DNA from: Schistocerca nitens
Taxonomy: Eukaryota; Arthropoda; Insecta; Orthoptera; Acrididae
Length of the DNA stretch: 64,000 bases
Direction: 5' to 3'
Assembly (NCBI RefSeq): GCF_023898315.1
Contig: NC_064619.1
Coordinates: 484,075,376 to 484,139,375, forward strand
Below are positions 34,813-45,198 of the stretch, in pieces (position 1 is the first letter of the stretch; each line of letters starts with the position of its first letter). Below the pieces are notes generated by a model. It was not told the DNA's origin. It saw only the letters and a list, made by a program, of their open reading frames with translations, and made no database searches. The position numbers and the translations under genes are program-made.

Positions 34813-36151
34813 CGAGGGCAGTTCAATAAGTAATGCAACACATTTTTTTCTGGAACAGGGATTGTTTTATTCAGCATTGAAATACACCAGGTTATTCCCC
34901 AATCTTTTAGCTACACAACATTATTTTTCAACGTAATCTCCATTCAATGCTACGGCCTTACGCCACCTTGAAATGAGGGCCTGCATGCCTGCACGGTACC
35001 ATTCCACTGGTCGATGTCGGAGCCAACGTCGTACTGCATCAATAACTTTTTCATCATCCGCGTAGTGCGTCCCACGGATTGCGTCCTTCATTGGGCCAAA
35101 CATATGGAAATCCGACGGTGCGAGATCGGGGCTGTAGGGTGCATGAGGAAGAACAGTCCACTGAAGTTTTGTGAGCTCCTCTCGGGTGCGAAGACTTGTG
35201 TGAGGTCTTGCGTTGTCATGAAGAAGGAGAAGTTCGTTCTGATTTTTGTGCCTACGAACACGCTGAAGTCGTTTCTTCAATTTATGAAGAGTAGCACAAT
35301 ACACTTCAGAGTTGATCGTTTGACCATGGGGAAGGACATCGAACAGAATAACCCCTTCAGCGTCCCAGAAGACTGTAACCATGACTTTACCGGCTGAGGG
35401 TATGGCTTTAAACTTTTTCTTGGTAGGGGAGTGGGTGTGGCGCCACTCCATTGATTGCCGTTTTGTTTCAGGTTCGAAGTGATGAACCCATGTTTCATCG
35501 CCTGTAACAATCTTTGACAAGAAATTGTCACCCTCAGCCACATGACGAGCAAGCAATTCCGCACAGATGGTTCTCCTTTGCTCTTTATGGTGTTCGGTTA
35601 GACAACGAGGGACCCAGCGGGAACAAACCTTTGAATATCCCAACTGGTGAACAATTGTGACAGCACTACCAACAGAGATGTCAAGTTGAACACTGAGTTG
35701 TTTGATGGTGATCCGTCGATCATCTCGAACGAGTGTGTTCGCACGCTCCGCCATTGCAGGAGTCACAGCTGTGCACGGTCGGCCCGCACGCGGGAGATCA
35801 GACAGTCTTGCTTGACCTTGCGGCGATGATGAGACACGCTTTGCCCAACGACTCACCGTGCTTTTGTCCACTGCCAGATCACCGTAGACATTCTGCAAGC
35901 GCCTATGAATATCTGAGATGCCCTGGTTTTCCGCCAAAAGAAACTCGATCACTGCCCGTTGTTTGCAACGCACATCCGTTACAGACGCCATTTTAACAGC
36001 TCTGTACAGCGCTGCCACCTGTCGGAAGACAATGAAACTATACGAGACGAAGCGGGAATGTTTGAAAATATTCCACAAGAAATTTTCGGTTTTTTCAACC
36101 AAAATTGGCCGAGAAAAAAAATGTGTTGCATTACTTATTGAACTGCCCTCG
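34813..36151 (-). mobile_element. Complete mariner transposon (copy B)
   Basis: 1339 bp with near-perfect inverted repeats of about 36 bp: cgagggcagttcaataagtaa...at 34813 and its inverse ending at 36151. They differ by one T in a homopolymer. A TA target duplication is at 34811-34812 and 36152-36153. It contains one uninterrupted transposase frame. It sits inside an older Tc1 element, and a decayed relative lies at 10187-11834. Intact ends plus intact ORF make it the youngest autonomous-looking DNA transposon in the window. Confidence 0.95.
34921..35991 (-). CDS. Mariner transposase, DD34D, apparently intact
   Basis: Catalyses cut-and-paste transposition of the surrounding 1.34-kb element, acting in the nucleus on the terminal repeats at a TA target. 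I start it at ATG 35991 (MASVTDVRCKQRAVIEFLLA), which is shared with copy A and gives 356 residues, close to the usual 345-350. The frame is open 37 codons further upstream but only to a non-ATG codon. Domains in order: N-terminal HTH (residues about 8-55, ending DKSTVSRWAKRV), second HTH (about 90-130, RITIKQLSVQLDIS), the WVPRCLTEHHKEQR linker (consensus WVPHEL), then the catalytic core with VTGDETWVHHFEP, LLLHDNARPHT and YSPDLAPSDFHMFG. I count 34 residues between the second and third Asp. No stop or frameshift. The SETMAR-like name often given to such proteins reflects the mariner part only; no SET domain is present. Confidence 0.93.
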   Translation of the reverse strand: MASVTDVRCKQRAVIEFLLAENQGISDIHRRLQNVYGDLAVDKSTVSRWAKRVSSSPQGQARLSDLPRAGRPCTAVTPAMAERANTLVRDDRRITIKQLSVQLDISVGSAVTIVHQLGYSKVCSRWVPRCLTEHHKEQRRTICAELLARHVAEGDNFLSKIVTGDETWVHHFEPETKRQSMEWRHTHSPTKKKFKAIPSAGKVMVTVFWDAEGVILFDVLPHGQTINSEVYCATLHKLKKRLQRVRRHKNQNELLLLHDNARPHTSLRTREELTKLQWTVLPHAPYSPDLAPSDFHMFGPMKDAIRGTHYADDEKVIDAVRRWLRHRPVEWYRAGMQALISRWRKAVALNGDYVEK

Positions 36152-36250
36152 TATAAGATCGGCTATTACCTCAGAACCGCTTGTGCTATTAATTTGTAAT
36201 CATTTCATGTACTCCGCATGCGCTGTTGCAACAATATGTCTTGATTGAAT

Positions 36251-36559
36251 AGTAAACCTGTAAAAGAGAGTACTACTTTTTTCCTGCAGTGGATATCGGA
36301 CGTACCCGACGAGATACCAAGTTCAAATTTGCCTGCCTTGTCGTTACAGGAGCTCCGAATTCCGAATAATCATACATTCAGGAACTGTAATTCCGCACCG
36401 CTTTCGAGCTCCTCAATATCTAATAGGAATAGGACACACCGTATTTAGAAAACTGGATTCTCTAATATCATTAAAAAATCTATTCCAGTTCTCTCGGGCA
36501 TGTTTGTCATGGAATTTTTATGAAAGGTACTTAAGAGAAGACCTTTTCACTGTATACCG
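36251..36559. other. Unassigned sequence
   Basis: A 67-codon frame with no domain; nothing else seen. Confidence 0.35.
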
Positions 36560-37230
36560 TCTCCAGGTGACTTTTACGACGCCAGGCTCAAATTCGTTTC
36601 GTCACTGCTCGCTGTTCGTTCCTCCCCCGTCCCAGACGCAGCGTTTTAACGGCGCCTGATGAGTCTTAATTGGAAGCAGTCTGGCGGGGAAAGCGCGCCG
36701 TCAGACGGACGATACTGGCCTCCGTATTTACGGCAGCGTCCGCGGAACGGCGCCCGACTACCCAGGCCTTATTTTTAGAAGGCGGTGAGCGCGTGCGGAA
36801 GGCACTAACACGGCACCTCCCGCTCAGATCGACGAGTTAATTTACATCGGGGTAAACTCGCAGCCGGTCGAGAGCAAACAACGGCAGGCGGCCGACTCGG
36901 CCCGCGTCTGGTGGCAGGGACTCCCGAGGAAACGAACTGCCCGTTCCCCTCGAAACGGCGGGGAACAATGATAGCCGTCTGTAGTCCGAGGGCGGCCACG
37001 TGGAGTATATTAAGGCGCCCGTTATTTACGGGCGTCACGGCCGGAGAACAGTTCCGAACCGTGTTTATGTTGGAAACTGCGCTCGACTGAAATTTATTGT
37101 AACGCCGCAGCCCGCACTGATGGGTGGGTGGGTGGACGTCATGAAACCGCTACCCCAGTGATAGTGGCCGTCGTGGGTGGTCGGCCGGAAACCACTTATG
37201 TCAGCCGCACAGGTCTCCAGTTATTGCGAC
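36560..37230. promoter_or_regulatory. CpG-dense island, function unknown
   Basis: About 670 bp with very many CpG dinucleotides (for example cggcagcgtccgcggaacggcgcccg at 36730-36755), in contrast to the AT-rich surroundings. Methylated transposon DNA in insects tends to lose CpG, so retention suggests an unmethylated regulatory region or a young GC-rich repeat. A 77-codon minus-strand frame here lacks a domain. No TATA or splice-supported exon could be assigned. Confidence 0.35.
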
Positions 37231-37780
37231 ACCGCGGCATTATTAACGAGCTGTTTTCTCGAGACAATATTTCATCGAGAAAAAGTGTGACGAAACAAGC
37301 GATTGTGGTAGTTATTAAAGTAGGTGAGGTGATGGGCTCGTACTTGATAATCTTTGTGATCCCAGATTACTGAAACGCTGTACGATGTAGGGAAGTTCTC
37401 TTTAGCATTCCAGCCGTCGTTGGACACAACCAGACGTGCAGGCGTGTAGAGAGTCCCGACACCTCTTTCTTCCCATCGAACCAGTGATCAGTTTTGCGTT
37501 AATAATATCTTGTAGGAAGCATTCATTTCAAAATCGGTGAAGAGTATGATCAAATTGATTACGGGATGCCACGAAAACGTTTCACACACCACAACGCTAT
37601 TTATGTGCGACCTTCCTCCTCCGTTACGTCCACAAACCCCCAAAGTACTGCTTTAGGTTTTTCAATAATATGGTGTAATGTGTCAGTTTTCGAACATTTA
37701 TCGTTGTACACGGCGGTACGTTGGCGACTTCCCATCTTACAAAGTATAATTTTTTGTAACATATCATTTCCTTGCCACAT
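37231..37780. other. Unassigned sequence
   Basis: Nothing recognised; frames of 81-104 codons overlap on opposite strands. Confidence 0.35.
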
Positions 37781-38440
37781 CTGGCGGCTCTTATATACCC
37801 GGTGTCCCTCCGACGGGTCGTCAGACGTATTTTCTCTGGTGTTTGGGCAGATAATTCCTTTTTTGGTTTTGCAAGTGTAGCTGGAGTCAGCCCAAACAAC
37901 TACTGCTCTGCACGTATCTATACGACGCCCAGCGTCAGTTTGTCTCCCATTATAATCAAAACGATTTTAAATATGAATAGAACGGTCCCAAATTACTCTA
38001 CGCATTATTCATTTTATCCATATATACACTATTAACAGGAACAGTAGAACACGAGGAGTAATCAGCACTCCAGCAGCGATTTAGCAGCTCGTCTCCGTGG
38101 CGGTCCAGGACGGTGCATTCGCTGCTGGGGTACGGAATATGTGTTTTACTGTCCCTGTTAACACGCATCGCTTAAAACGAATATCGCACTAGACCTATTT
38201 GGCACCGCTTTTCCGGATGGGCGCGTGAAATTACACTTTGAAGATTATTTCGTTTGTGACGGGAAAGAAATCGACGCTTCCCATCGAGTATGGGCGTTGC
38301 ATGAAAGGCGTGATGAGCAGAATTAGTTTGGCTGACTCCAGCTACACGCTGCAAAATCGAAATTCCAAACATCTGCTGAAACACCAGAGAAAATACGTCT
38401 GACGACTCTTAGCAGAGACACCATGTATATATACTGGCGG
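37781..38440. mobile_element. Palindromic element with TATA motifs in both arms
   Basis: The left arm (ctggcggctcttatatacccgg, then gtcgtcagacgtattttctctggtgttt at 37814-37841 and gtgtagctggagtcagcc at 37876-37893) returns inverted at 38330-38440. The arms are about 200 bp with indels, and the centre is about 240 bp. Each arm has a TATA-like string (cttatataccc; its counterpart tatatatac) in the same relative position. No transposase seen; probably a MITE or fold-back. Confidence 0.7.
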
Positions 38441-39099
38441 ATGTTCTGCAGCAATCCGCATGTCGGTCTCCATAATAAACTTTTTTATATATCTTCGTCA
38501 AACTTCTACTGGTCACACTCCTTTGAATCCTTGTAAGTCACGGTTGTTCTCTGCACCTTCTTTTTGTCGCTCCTTATTCAAATACATTTTTGGGCAATAT
38601 TTCATTTTCATTAAAGTGGCCAAAACAAAAAAAGTTTTTTGCGCACTATTTCACCCATCACGAAATCGTTATAGTGTGTTAACCAGTTCGAGTACTGTCA
38701 GTGGAAGACATTTTAAACGCTAGTATTTCGCCGGTAAGGGAAGGAGAGGTCGCAGCTTAAAGTTCATCTACACATCACCAGTCTCAGCGTCAATTTTCTG
38801 GATTAAATTCGAAATCTCCCCGCCGACTCTTCTGAAGAAGAGCATGAGACACTGTTGACGTTGATCCGTCCATCAGATGGAGATGTGAAGCCCAGAGGCC
38901 TCCTTGGTGTCACTTTTAAGCCACCTGACTGAATCAAACTGTGTTTTATTAACATTATGTTCGTACACTGTATGTTTCTTGTATCCTATACTTACTGACT
39001 TGCTTTTATGCAGATTTAAAGCAAGTTACGATTCACATTACCGAATGGAAATTCTGTCTCGGGTATTCTTAATCCCTACTGGACTCGATCAACGAAGAC
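38441..39099. other. Unassigned sequence
   Basis: 87- and 110-codon frames without recognisable domains. The right part may belong to the Tc1 remnant that follows. Confidence 0.35.
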
Positions 39100-39530
39100 A
39101 CTGTTTATACGGACCAGTGTCATCAGCCACTCTATCTGACAGAGTTTTTAGGGACATGGAGGGCAAGATCGGTTATGCCACATTTTTTGAAGCTAACAAT
39201 TGTAGCCCTTGGCACTACGACGGAAACGTCTTCTAAGCTGACCCAGACGTGTTCCATTGCGGACAGATGTTCCCGTGCTGGCCACAGGACTCACTCAATA
39301 TCTCGCAGACAGATCACAGAGACACGGTCCATATATCGACGAGTATTGTCCTGCTGGATAATGCTATCACGAATCGTCGCGTGAGAGGTAGCTCACAAGG
39401 ACGCCGTACGCTCCTGAAGTACAGTTATGCCGGTGAGAGTTCTTTTAATCAGGTACCAGCCGTAACCTGAAGTCATACCCGGTGGCACCCACACTCTGAT
39501 ACTGGTTATAACATCGGAAGAATGGGACGT
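39100..39530 (-). pseudogene. Tc1-like transposase fragment (minus)
   Basis: On the minus strand, around 39370-39240, the sequence reads QQDNTRRYMDRVSVICLRDI, then after an in-frame stop VLWPAREHLSAMEHVWVSL. These are the second catalytic Asp block (QQDN) and the catalytic Glu block (normally SPxxSPIEHVW). The frame is otherwise decayed and no inverted repeats were found. Confidence 0.72.
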
Positions 39531-39570
39531 CTCGCCAATCGCGGTCGTACTCGTCCACGTGTTATCCGGG

Positions 39571-40252
39571 ATGAAACTTCCTGGGAGATTAAAACAGTGT
39601 GCCGGGTCGAGACTCGAACTCGGGACCTTTGCCTTTCGCGGGAAAGTGCTCTACCTACTGAGCCATTTAAGCACGACTCATGCCCCGCCCCCACAGCCTC
39701 CATTCTACCAGTATCTCGTCTCTTCCCCTCCAGACTCCACAGAAGTTCTCCAATGAATCTTTCAGAGCTAGCACTCCTGGAGAAAGGGTATTACGGAGAA
39801 TTGTCTTAGCCACAGACATGAATTAAGGCTGTGAGGACGGGGAGTGAGTCTGCTTGGATAGCTCAGTCGGTGTCCGCCTCAGTAGCGTAGTGGTAGCGTT
39901 ACCGCCTACCACGCAGAGCGCCCGGGTTCGATTCCAAGCAGGGGACTGGCTGTTGTGTGTCCATCATCTGCCGGCACGGCAGCTCCACGTGTTCGGTCAG
40001 AGGGGTGCGTGCTCTCTGTAATAAAAAACTGAGTCAAGGAATCCACGATCAACTTGAACAGATGTCTTCGACGTCCGCCCAGACCAAACGCAACGAACTA
40101 TACCGAACAAAATGAAACAGAAAAAAAAGTCGGTAGGGCACTTACCTGCGAAAGGCAAAGGTCCCGAGTTCAAGTCTCGGTCCGGCACACAGTTTTAATT
40201 TGTCAAAAAGTTTCATATCATCGCACACTTCACTTAAGAGCAAAAATTTCAT
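39571..40252. mobile_element. Palindromic tRNA-like repeat, split by a SINE
   Basis: The left end (atgaaacttcctgggagattaaaacagtgtgccgggtcgagactcgaactcggg) is an inverted copy of the right end (39571-39658 versus 40129-40216). Each arm therefore contains a tRNA-like unit with B-box segment gagtctcggtccgg / inverse, pointing toward opposite ends. The right arm extends to about 40252. A SINE at 39872-40127 with 7-bp target duplication interrupts the right arm. Confidence 0.8.
39872..40127 (+). mobile_element. tRNA-derived SINE, family D
   Basis: gtccgcctcagtagcgtagtggtagcg (A box) and cccgggttcgattcc (B box), then a body with ctgtaataaaaaactgagtcaagg and an A-rich tail aaaatgaaacagaaaaaaa. Target duplication agtcggt at 39865-39871 and 40128-40134. 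The body motif is familiar from insect SINEs (recalled). Confidence 0.88.
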
Positions 40253-41394
40253 ATTTATCCGGATTGTCAAATCAAACACCTTTCAGCCGCCTAGTTTCCA
40301 AAATTGTTTTATTTGGTTACCAGTTTCCGCGATTTGCCACGCCATCTTCTGGTTCACTGACCGACATATAGGAAGATTCCATCTTGACTCTGGTCAAAAC
40401 AGGGGCCAGCAATACTGGCAATAATAGATTTCTGCTTGCTCCAGCTATCACTTCAACCATCATCTGGCGACCAAGTGATGGTTGAAGTGATCGCTATAGA
40501 AGCATTAGTCTGTCTGGTGTCGTTTACACGCCACTGGCGAGTGTTACCATATCTCACACCTACACTTGTGAGCTATATGTTTGTCACGCAGATGCATAAT
40601 AGATGTTTTATATACCTATAATTTACTAAATTCCCACTGATTACTGTTGTTCATAGCGTAGTTGGATTCATAGCATGGAGGACTGTAGTACTAGTGAGCA
40701 GGTGGTGAAGGTTCTGGGTAGTCGACGTAGAATTTATTCTTTTTTAATTTTGTGGCTCTTCTGTATTGAGTTCCAGCCAAATTGTAAAGTCTGCCAGTCG
40801 AGTGTATGAAAATTGTAAACTAAATTGGATTTTCGGTGCCTTTAAGTTCATTGGGGCTGTATATAAAAGTGAGTTGTTTTATGATGCTGTTTAAAGAGCT
40901 TTTAATTTATTCAGTGATCATTTGACCATCAATCTGTGCGAATTGTAGGAAAAAACATTGAACTGACGTAATTGTTTAATATTCAGCTTTTGTAATTTTT
41001 ATATAGAAGGTAATTATGTTTTTAATAAATTTGTTTGATAAAGTAAGGCCACTTCATCAAAATGCTATGCTGCACTTGCTTCATACTTTTCTTATCATAC
41101 AATGAAGAAACAAGCAGTCTTGTTGAAGTGTTAAAATTTTTCTATTTTTTCCTAATGACGCATTTCACCCTTATTTAGATATCTTCGGACGGGCTGATAT
41201 ATGGTACATGGGGTACCACGTATAAAATATCCCAGCAGGAAAATGCCCCTTGTCAAAACTTTAAAAACCTTGCACGTTTTGCTATAAAATAGAATGAAAC
41301 AGAAGACGACCCAAAGATATTAAAAAAAACCTGCTTTGTCCCAGAATTGAAAACCCATACTTGAATAAGAAAGAAGAAGCAGATTACCTTATTA
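40253..41394. other. Unassigned sequence with one small hairpin
   Basis: ctatcacttcaaccatca near 40445 pairs with tgatggttgaagtgatcg near 40477. Otherwise AT-rich DNA without a convincing frame. Confidence 0.4.
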
Positions 41395-41459
41395 CGGCAT
41401 CTACATCTACATCTACATCCATACTCCGCAAGCCACCTGACGGTTTGTGGCGGAGGGTA

Positions 41460-44236
41460 CCCTGAGTACCTCTATCGGTTCTCCCTTCTATTCCAGTCTC
41501 GTATTGTTAGTGAAAAGAAGGATTGTCTGTATGCTTCTGTGTGGGCTCTAATTTCTCTGATTTTATCCTCATGGTCTCTTCGCGAGATATACGTAGGAGG
41601 GAGCAATATACTGCTGGACTCTTCGGTGAAGGTATGTTCTCGAAACTTTAACAAAAGCCCGTACCGAGCTACTCAGCGTCTCTCCTGCAGAGTCTTCCAC
41701 TGGAGTTTATCAATCATCTCCGTAACGCTTTCGCGATTACTAAATTATCCTGTAACGAAGCGCGCTGCTCTCCGTTGGATCTTCTCTATCTCTTCTATCA
41801 ACCCTATCTGGTACGGATCCCACACCGCTGAGCAGTATTCAAGCAGTGGGCGAACAAGCGTACTATAACCTACTTCCTTTGTTTTCGGATTGCATTTCCT
41901 TAGGATTCTTCCAATGAATCTCAGTCTGGCATCTGCTTTACCGACGATCGACTTTATATGATCATTCCATTTTAAATCATTCCTAATGCGTACTCCCAGA
42001 TAATTTATGGAATTAACTGCTTCCAGTTGCTGACCTGCTATATTGTAGCTAAATGATAAAAGGATCTATCTTTCTATGTATTCGCAGCACATTACACTTG
42101 TCTTCATTGAGATTCAATTGCCATTTCCTGCACCATGCGTCAATTCGCTGCAGATCCTCCTGCATTTCAGTACAATTTTCCATTGTTACAACCTCTCGAT
42201 ACACCACAGCATCATCTGCAAAAAGCCTCAGTGAACTTCCGATGTCATCCACCAGGTCATTTATGTATTTTGTGAACACCAACGTTCCCATGACACTCCC
42301 CTATGGCCCCCTGAAATCACTCTTACTTCGGAAGACTTCTCTCCATTGAGAGTGACATGCTGCGTTCTGTTATCTAGGAACTCCTCAAACCAATCACATA
42401 ATTGGTCTGATAGTCCATATGCTCTTACTTTGTTCATTAAACGACTGTGGGGAACTGTGTCGAACGTCTTGCGGAAGTCAAGAAACACGGCATCTACCTG
42501 TGAACACGTGTCTATGGCCCTCTGAGTCTCGTGGACGAATAGCGCGAGCTGGGTTTCACACGACCGTCTTTTTCGAAACCCATGCTGATTCCTACAGAGT
42601 AGATTTCTAGTCTCCAGGAAAGTCATTATACTCGAACATAATACGTGTTCCAAAATTCTACAACTGATCGACGTTAGAGATACAGGTCTATAATTCTGCA
42701 CATCTGTTCGACGTCTCTTCTTGGAAACGGGGATGACCTGTGCCATTTTCCAATCCTTTGGAACGCTACGCTCTTCTAGAGACCTACGGTACACCGCTGC
42801 AAGAAGGGGGGCAAGTTCCTTCGCGTACTCTGTGTAAAATCGAACTGGTATCCCATCAGGTCCAGCGGCCTTTCCTCTTTTGAGCGATTTTAATTGTTTC
42901 TCTATCCCTCTGTCGTCTATTTCGATATCTACCATTTTGTCATCTGTGCGACAATCTAGAGAAGGAACTACAGTGCAATCTTCCTCTGTGAAACAGCTTT
43001 GGAAAAAGACATTTAGTATTTCGGCCTTTAGTCTGTCATCCTCTGTTTCAGTACCATTTTGGTCACAGAGTGTCTGGACATTCTGTTTTGATCCACCTAC
43101 CGCTTTGACATAAGATCAGAATTTCTTAGGATTTTCTGCCAAGTCAGTACATAGAACTTTACTTTCGAATTCATTGAACGCCTCTCGCATAGCCCTCCTC
43201 ACACTACATTTTGCTTCGCGTAATTTTTGTTTGTTTGCTTTGGCTATATGTTTGCTGTGAAGTTCCCTTTGCTTCCGCAGCAGTTTTCTAACTCGGTTGA
43301 TGTACCACGGTGGCTCTTTTCCATCTCTTACGATCTTGCTTGGCACATACTCATGTAACGCATATTGTACGATGATTTTGAACTTTGTCCACTGATCCTC
43401 AACACTATCTGTACTTGAGACAAAACTTTTGTGTTGAGCCGTCAGGTACTTTGTAATCTGCTTTTTGTCACTTTTCCTAAACAGAAAAATCTTCCTACCT
43501 TTTCTAATATTTCTATTTACGGCTGAAATCATCGATGCCGTAACCGCTTTATGATCGCTGATTCCCTGTTCTGCGTTAACTGTTTCAAATAGTTCGGGTC
43601 TGTTTGTCACCAGAAGGTCTAATATGTTATCGCCACGAGTCGGTTCTCTGTTTAAGTGCTCAAGGTAGTTTTCAGATAAAGCACTTAAAAAAAATTTCAC
43701 TGGATACTTTGTCCCAGCCACCCGTTATGAACGTTTGAGTCTCCCAGTCTACATCCAGCAAATTAAAATCTCCACCCAGAACTATAAAATGGTGGGGAAA
43801 ACTACTCGAAATATTTTCCAAATTATCCTTCGGGTGCTCAGCCACAACAGCTGCTGAGCCAGGGGGCCTATGAAGACATCCAATTACCATGTCTGAGCCT
43901 GCTTTAACCGTGACCTTCACCCAAATCATTTCACATTTCGGATCTCCGTCAATTTCCTTCGATACTATTGCACTTCTTATCGCTATAAACACGCCTCCCC
44001 CTTCACTGTCCAGCCTGTCTCTGCGGTATACATTCCAATCTGAGTTTAGGATTTCATTACTGTTTACGTCTGGTTTCAACCAACTTTCTGTCCCTAGTAC
44101 TATATGGGCGTTGTGACCGTTTATTAATGAGAGCAGTTCTGGGACCTTTCTATAGACGCTCCTGCAGTTTACTATTAGCACATTAATATTGTTATTCCCT
44201 GTTGCATTTTGCCTACTCCTACTTGCCGCGTCTCAG
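41460..44236 (-). pseudogene. LINE ORF2: APE endonuclease and reverse transcriptase (broken)
   Basis: N-terminal AP-type endonuclease (about 44236-43560): VNCRSVYRKVPELLSLI, LGTESWL, EGGGVFIAIRS, VIGCLHRPPGS, LGGDFNLLDVDW and, after a frameshift near 43690, EQGISDHKAV with the catalytic SDH. A linker follows (to about 43116) with PPWYINRVRKLLRKQRELH. The RT domain (42935-42049) has LKRGKAAGPDGIPVRFY, QVIPVSKKRRRTDVQNYRPV, SQVDAVFLDFRKTFDTVPH and LRLFADDAVVYREV. The FADD catalytic Asp pair is intact. A frameshift near 42290 separates the GVPQGS block from FADD, and further breaks occur toward the C terminus (41654-41472). In a live element this protein would nick target DNA and copy the LINE RNA. 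Confidence 0.9.
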
Positions 44237-44296
44237 GAGGCGTCTTGTCGGGCCTAGGGAGGGAATTCTCTAACCTAAAAAACCCCCATGTGCACT

Positions 44297-45198
44297 CTAC
44301 ACGTACACCGCTACCCTTGTAGCCGCTTCCGGCGTGTAGTGCACGCCTGACCTATTCAGGGGGACCCTACATTTCTCCACCCGATAGCGGAGGTCGAGAA
44401 ATTTGCACCCCAGATCTCCGCAGAATCGTCTGAGCCTCTGGTTTAAGCCATCCACTCGGCTCCCAACCAGAGGACCGCGATCGGTTCTGGGAACGATACT
44501 ACACATAGTTAGCTCTGATCCACCCCGCGAGCGAGGCTTTCCGCCTTCACCAATTCCGCCAACCGCCTGTAAGAACTGAGGATGACCTCTGAACCCAGAC
44601 GGCAGGAGTCATTGGTGCCGACATGAGTAACAATTTGCTGTCGGGTGCACTCAGTGCTCTCTATCGCCGCTGGTAGGGCCTCCTCCACATCTCGGATGAG
44701 ACCCCCTGGCAAGCAGACAGAGTGAACACTGGCCTTCTTCCCCGACCTTTCCGCTATTTCCCTAAGGGGCTCCATCACCCGCCTAACGTTGGAGCTCCCA
44801 ATAACTAATAAACCCCTCCCCCCGTGTGCCTGCTCGGACCTTGCTGAAGGAGCAGCCACATGTCCACTCACAGGCAGAGCGGGCGATGCCACACGGCCTG
44901 CCTCCACATTTACCCTCCGCCTCGTGCATCGCGAACGCCGCTGAACCCGCCACTCCCCTTGGGGAGAGGGTGGTCCAACCGCGCCCGGTACCCGCGAAGA
45001 TGTCTCGACAGCAGGGACAGTGGGTGAAGCATGTAACACCTAGGGTGTACCTTGCGACGCACCAGACTCCCCACTGCCGCTACACTCCGAGACAGCAGCC
45101 GGAAGACGGCTGACCGCGGCCATCAACACGTTCAGCTGTTCGCGAACAGTGGCCAGCTCCTCCTGCGTCCGTACACAGCAGTCACACATCCTATCCAT
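44297..45198 (-). pseudogene. LINE ORF1 with SGNH-esterase domain (broken)
   Basis: ATG at 45198 opens MDRMCDCCVRTQEELATVRE, a short Cys cluster leading into a heptad-like coiled-coil. An in-frame TAG near 45044 interrupts it. From 45039 the frame continues with a basic, proline-rich linker. Then comes an SGNH/GDSL-hydrolase-like domain: VIGSSNVRRVMEPL (block I, GDS-like with Ser), VCLPGGLIRDVEEAL (block II), HVGTNDSC (block III, GxND). A frameshift near 44510 precedes NRSGVHYTPEAATRV (block V, containing the His). Esterase domains in ORF1 are known from CR1/L2-type LINEs. The exact enzymatic role is not established by the sequence. Confidence 0.82.

Larger units (their letters stand above)
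33990..36250 (+). mobile_element. Decayed Tc1-like element hosting a mariner
   Basis: Near 34669-34740 the plus strand reads MDLSPSEHMWDMIGREVTRT, the catalytic-Glu block of Tc1 transposases (SPxEHxWDxIGR). The sequence continues to atttgccatc at 34810, is interrupted by the mariner at 34813-36151, and resumes at 36154 (aagatcggctattacc...) to about 36250. The N-terminal part is heavily decayed; its left boundary (33990) is a guess. Confidence 0.7.

Noticed and set aside
35992-36102. N-terminal 37-residue extension of the mariner transposase
   Set aside because: It begins at a non-ATG codon, reaches toward the terminal repeat, and copy A shares the ATG at the MASV start instead.
42053-42349. 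Plus-strand frames across 41.5-45.1 kb
   Set aside because: Antisense to the LINE ORF1/ORF2 on the minus strand.
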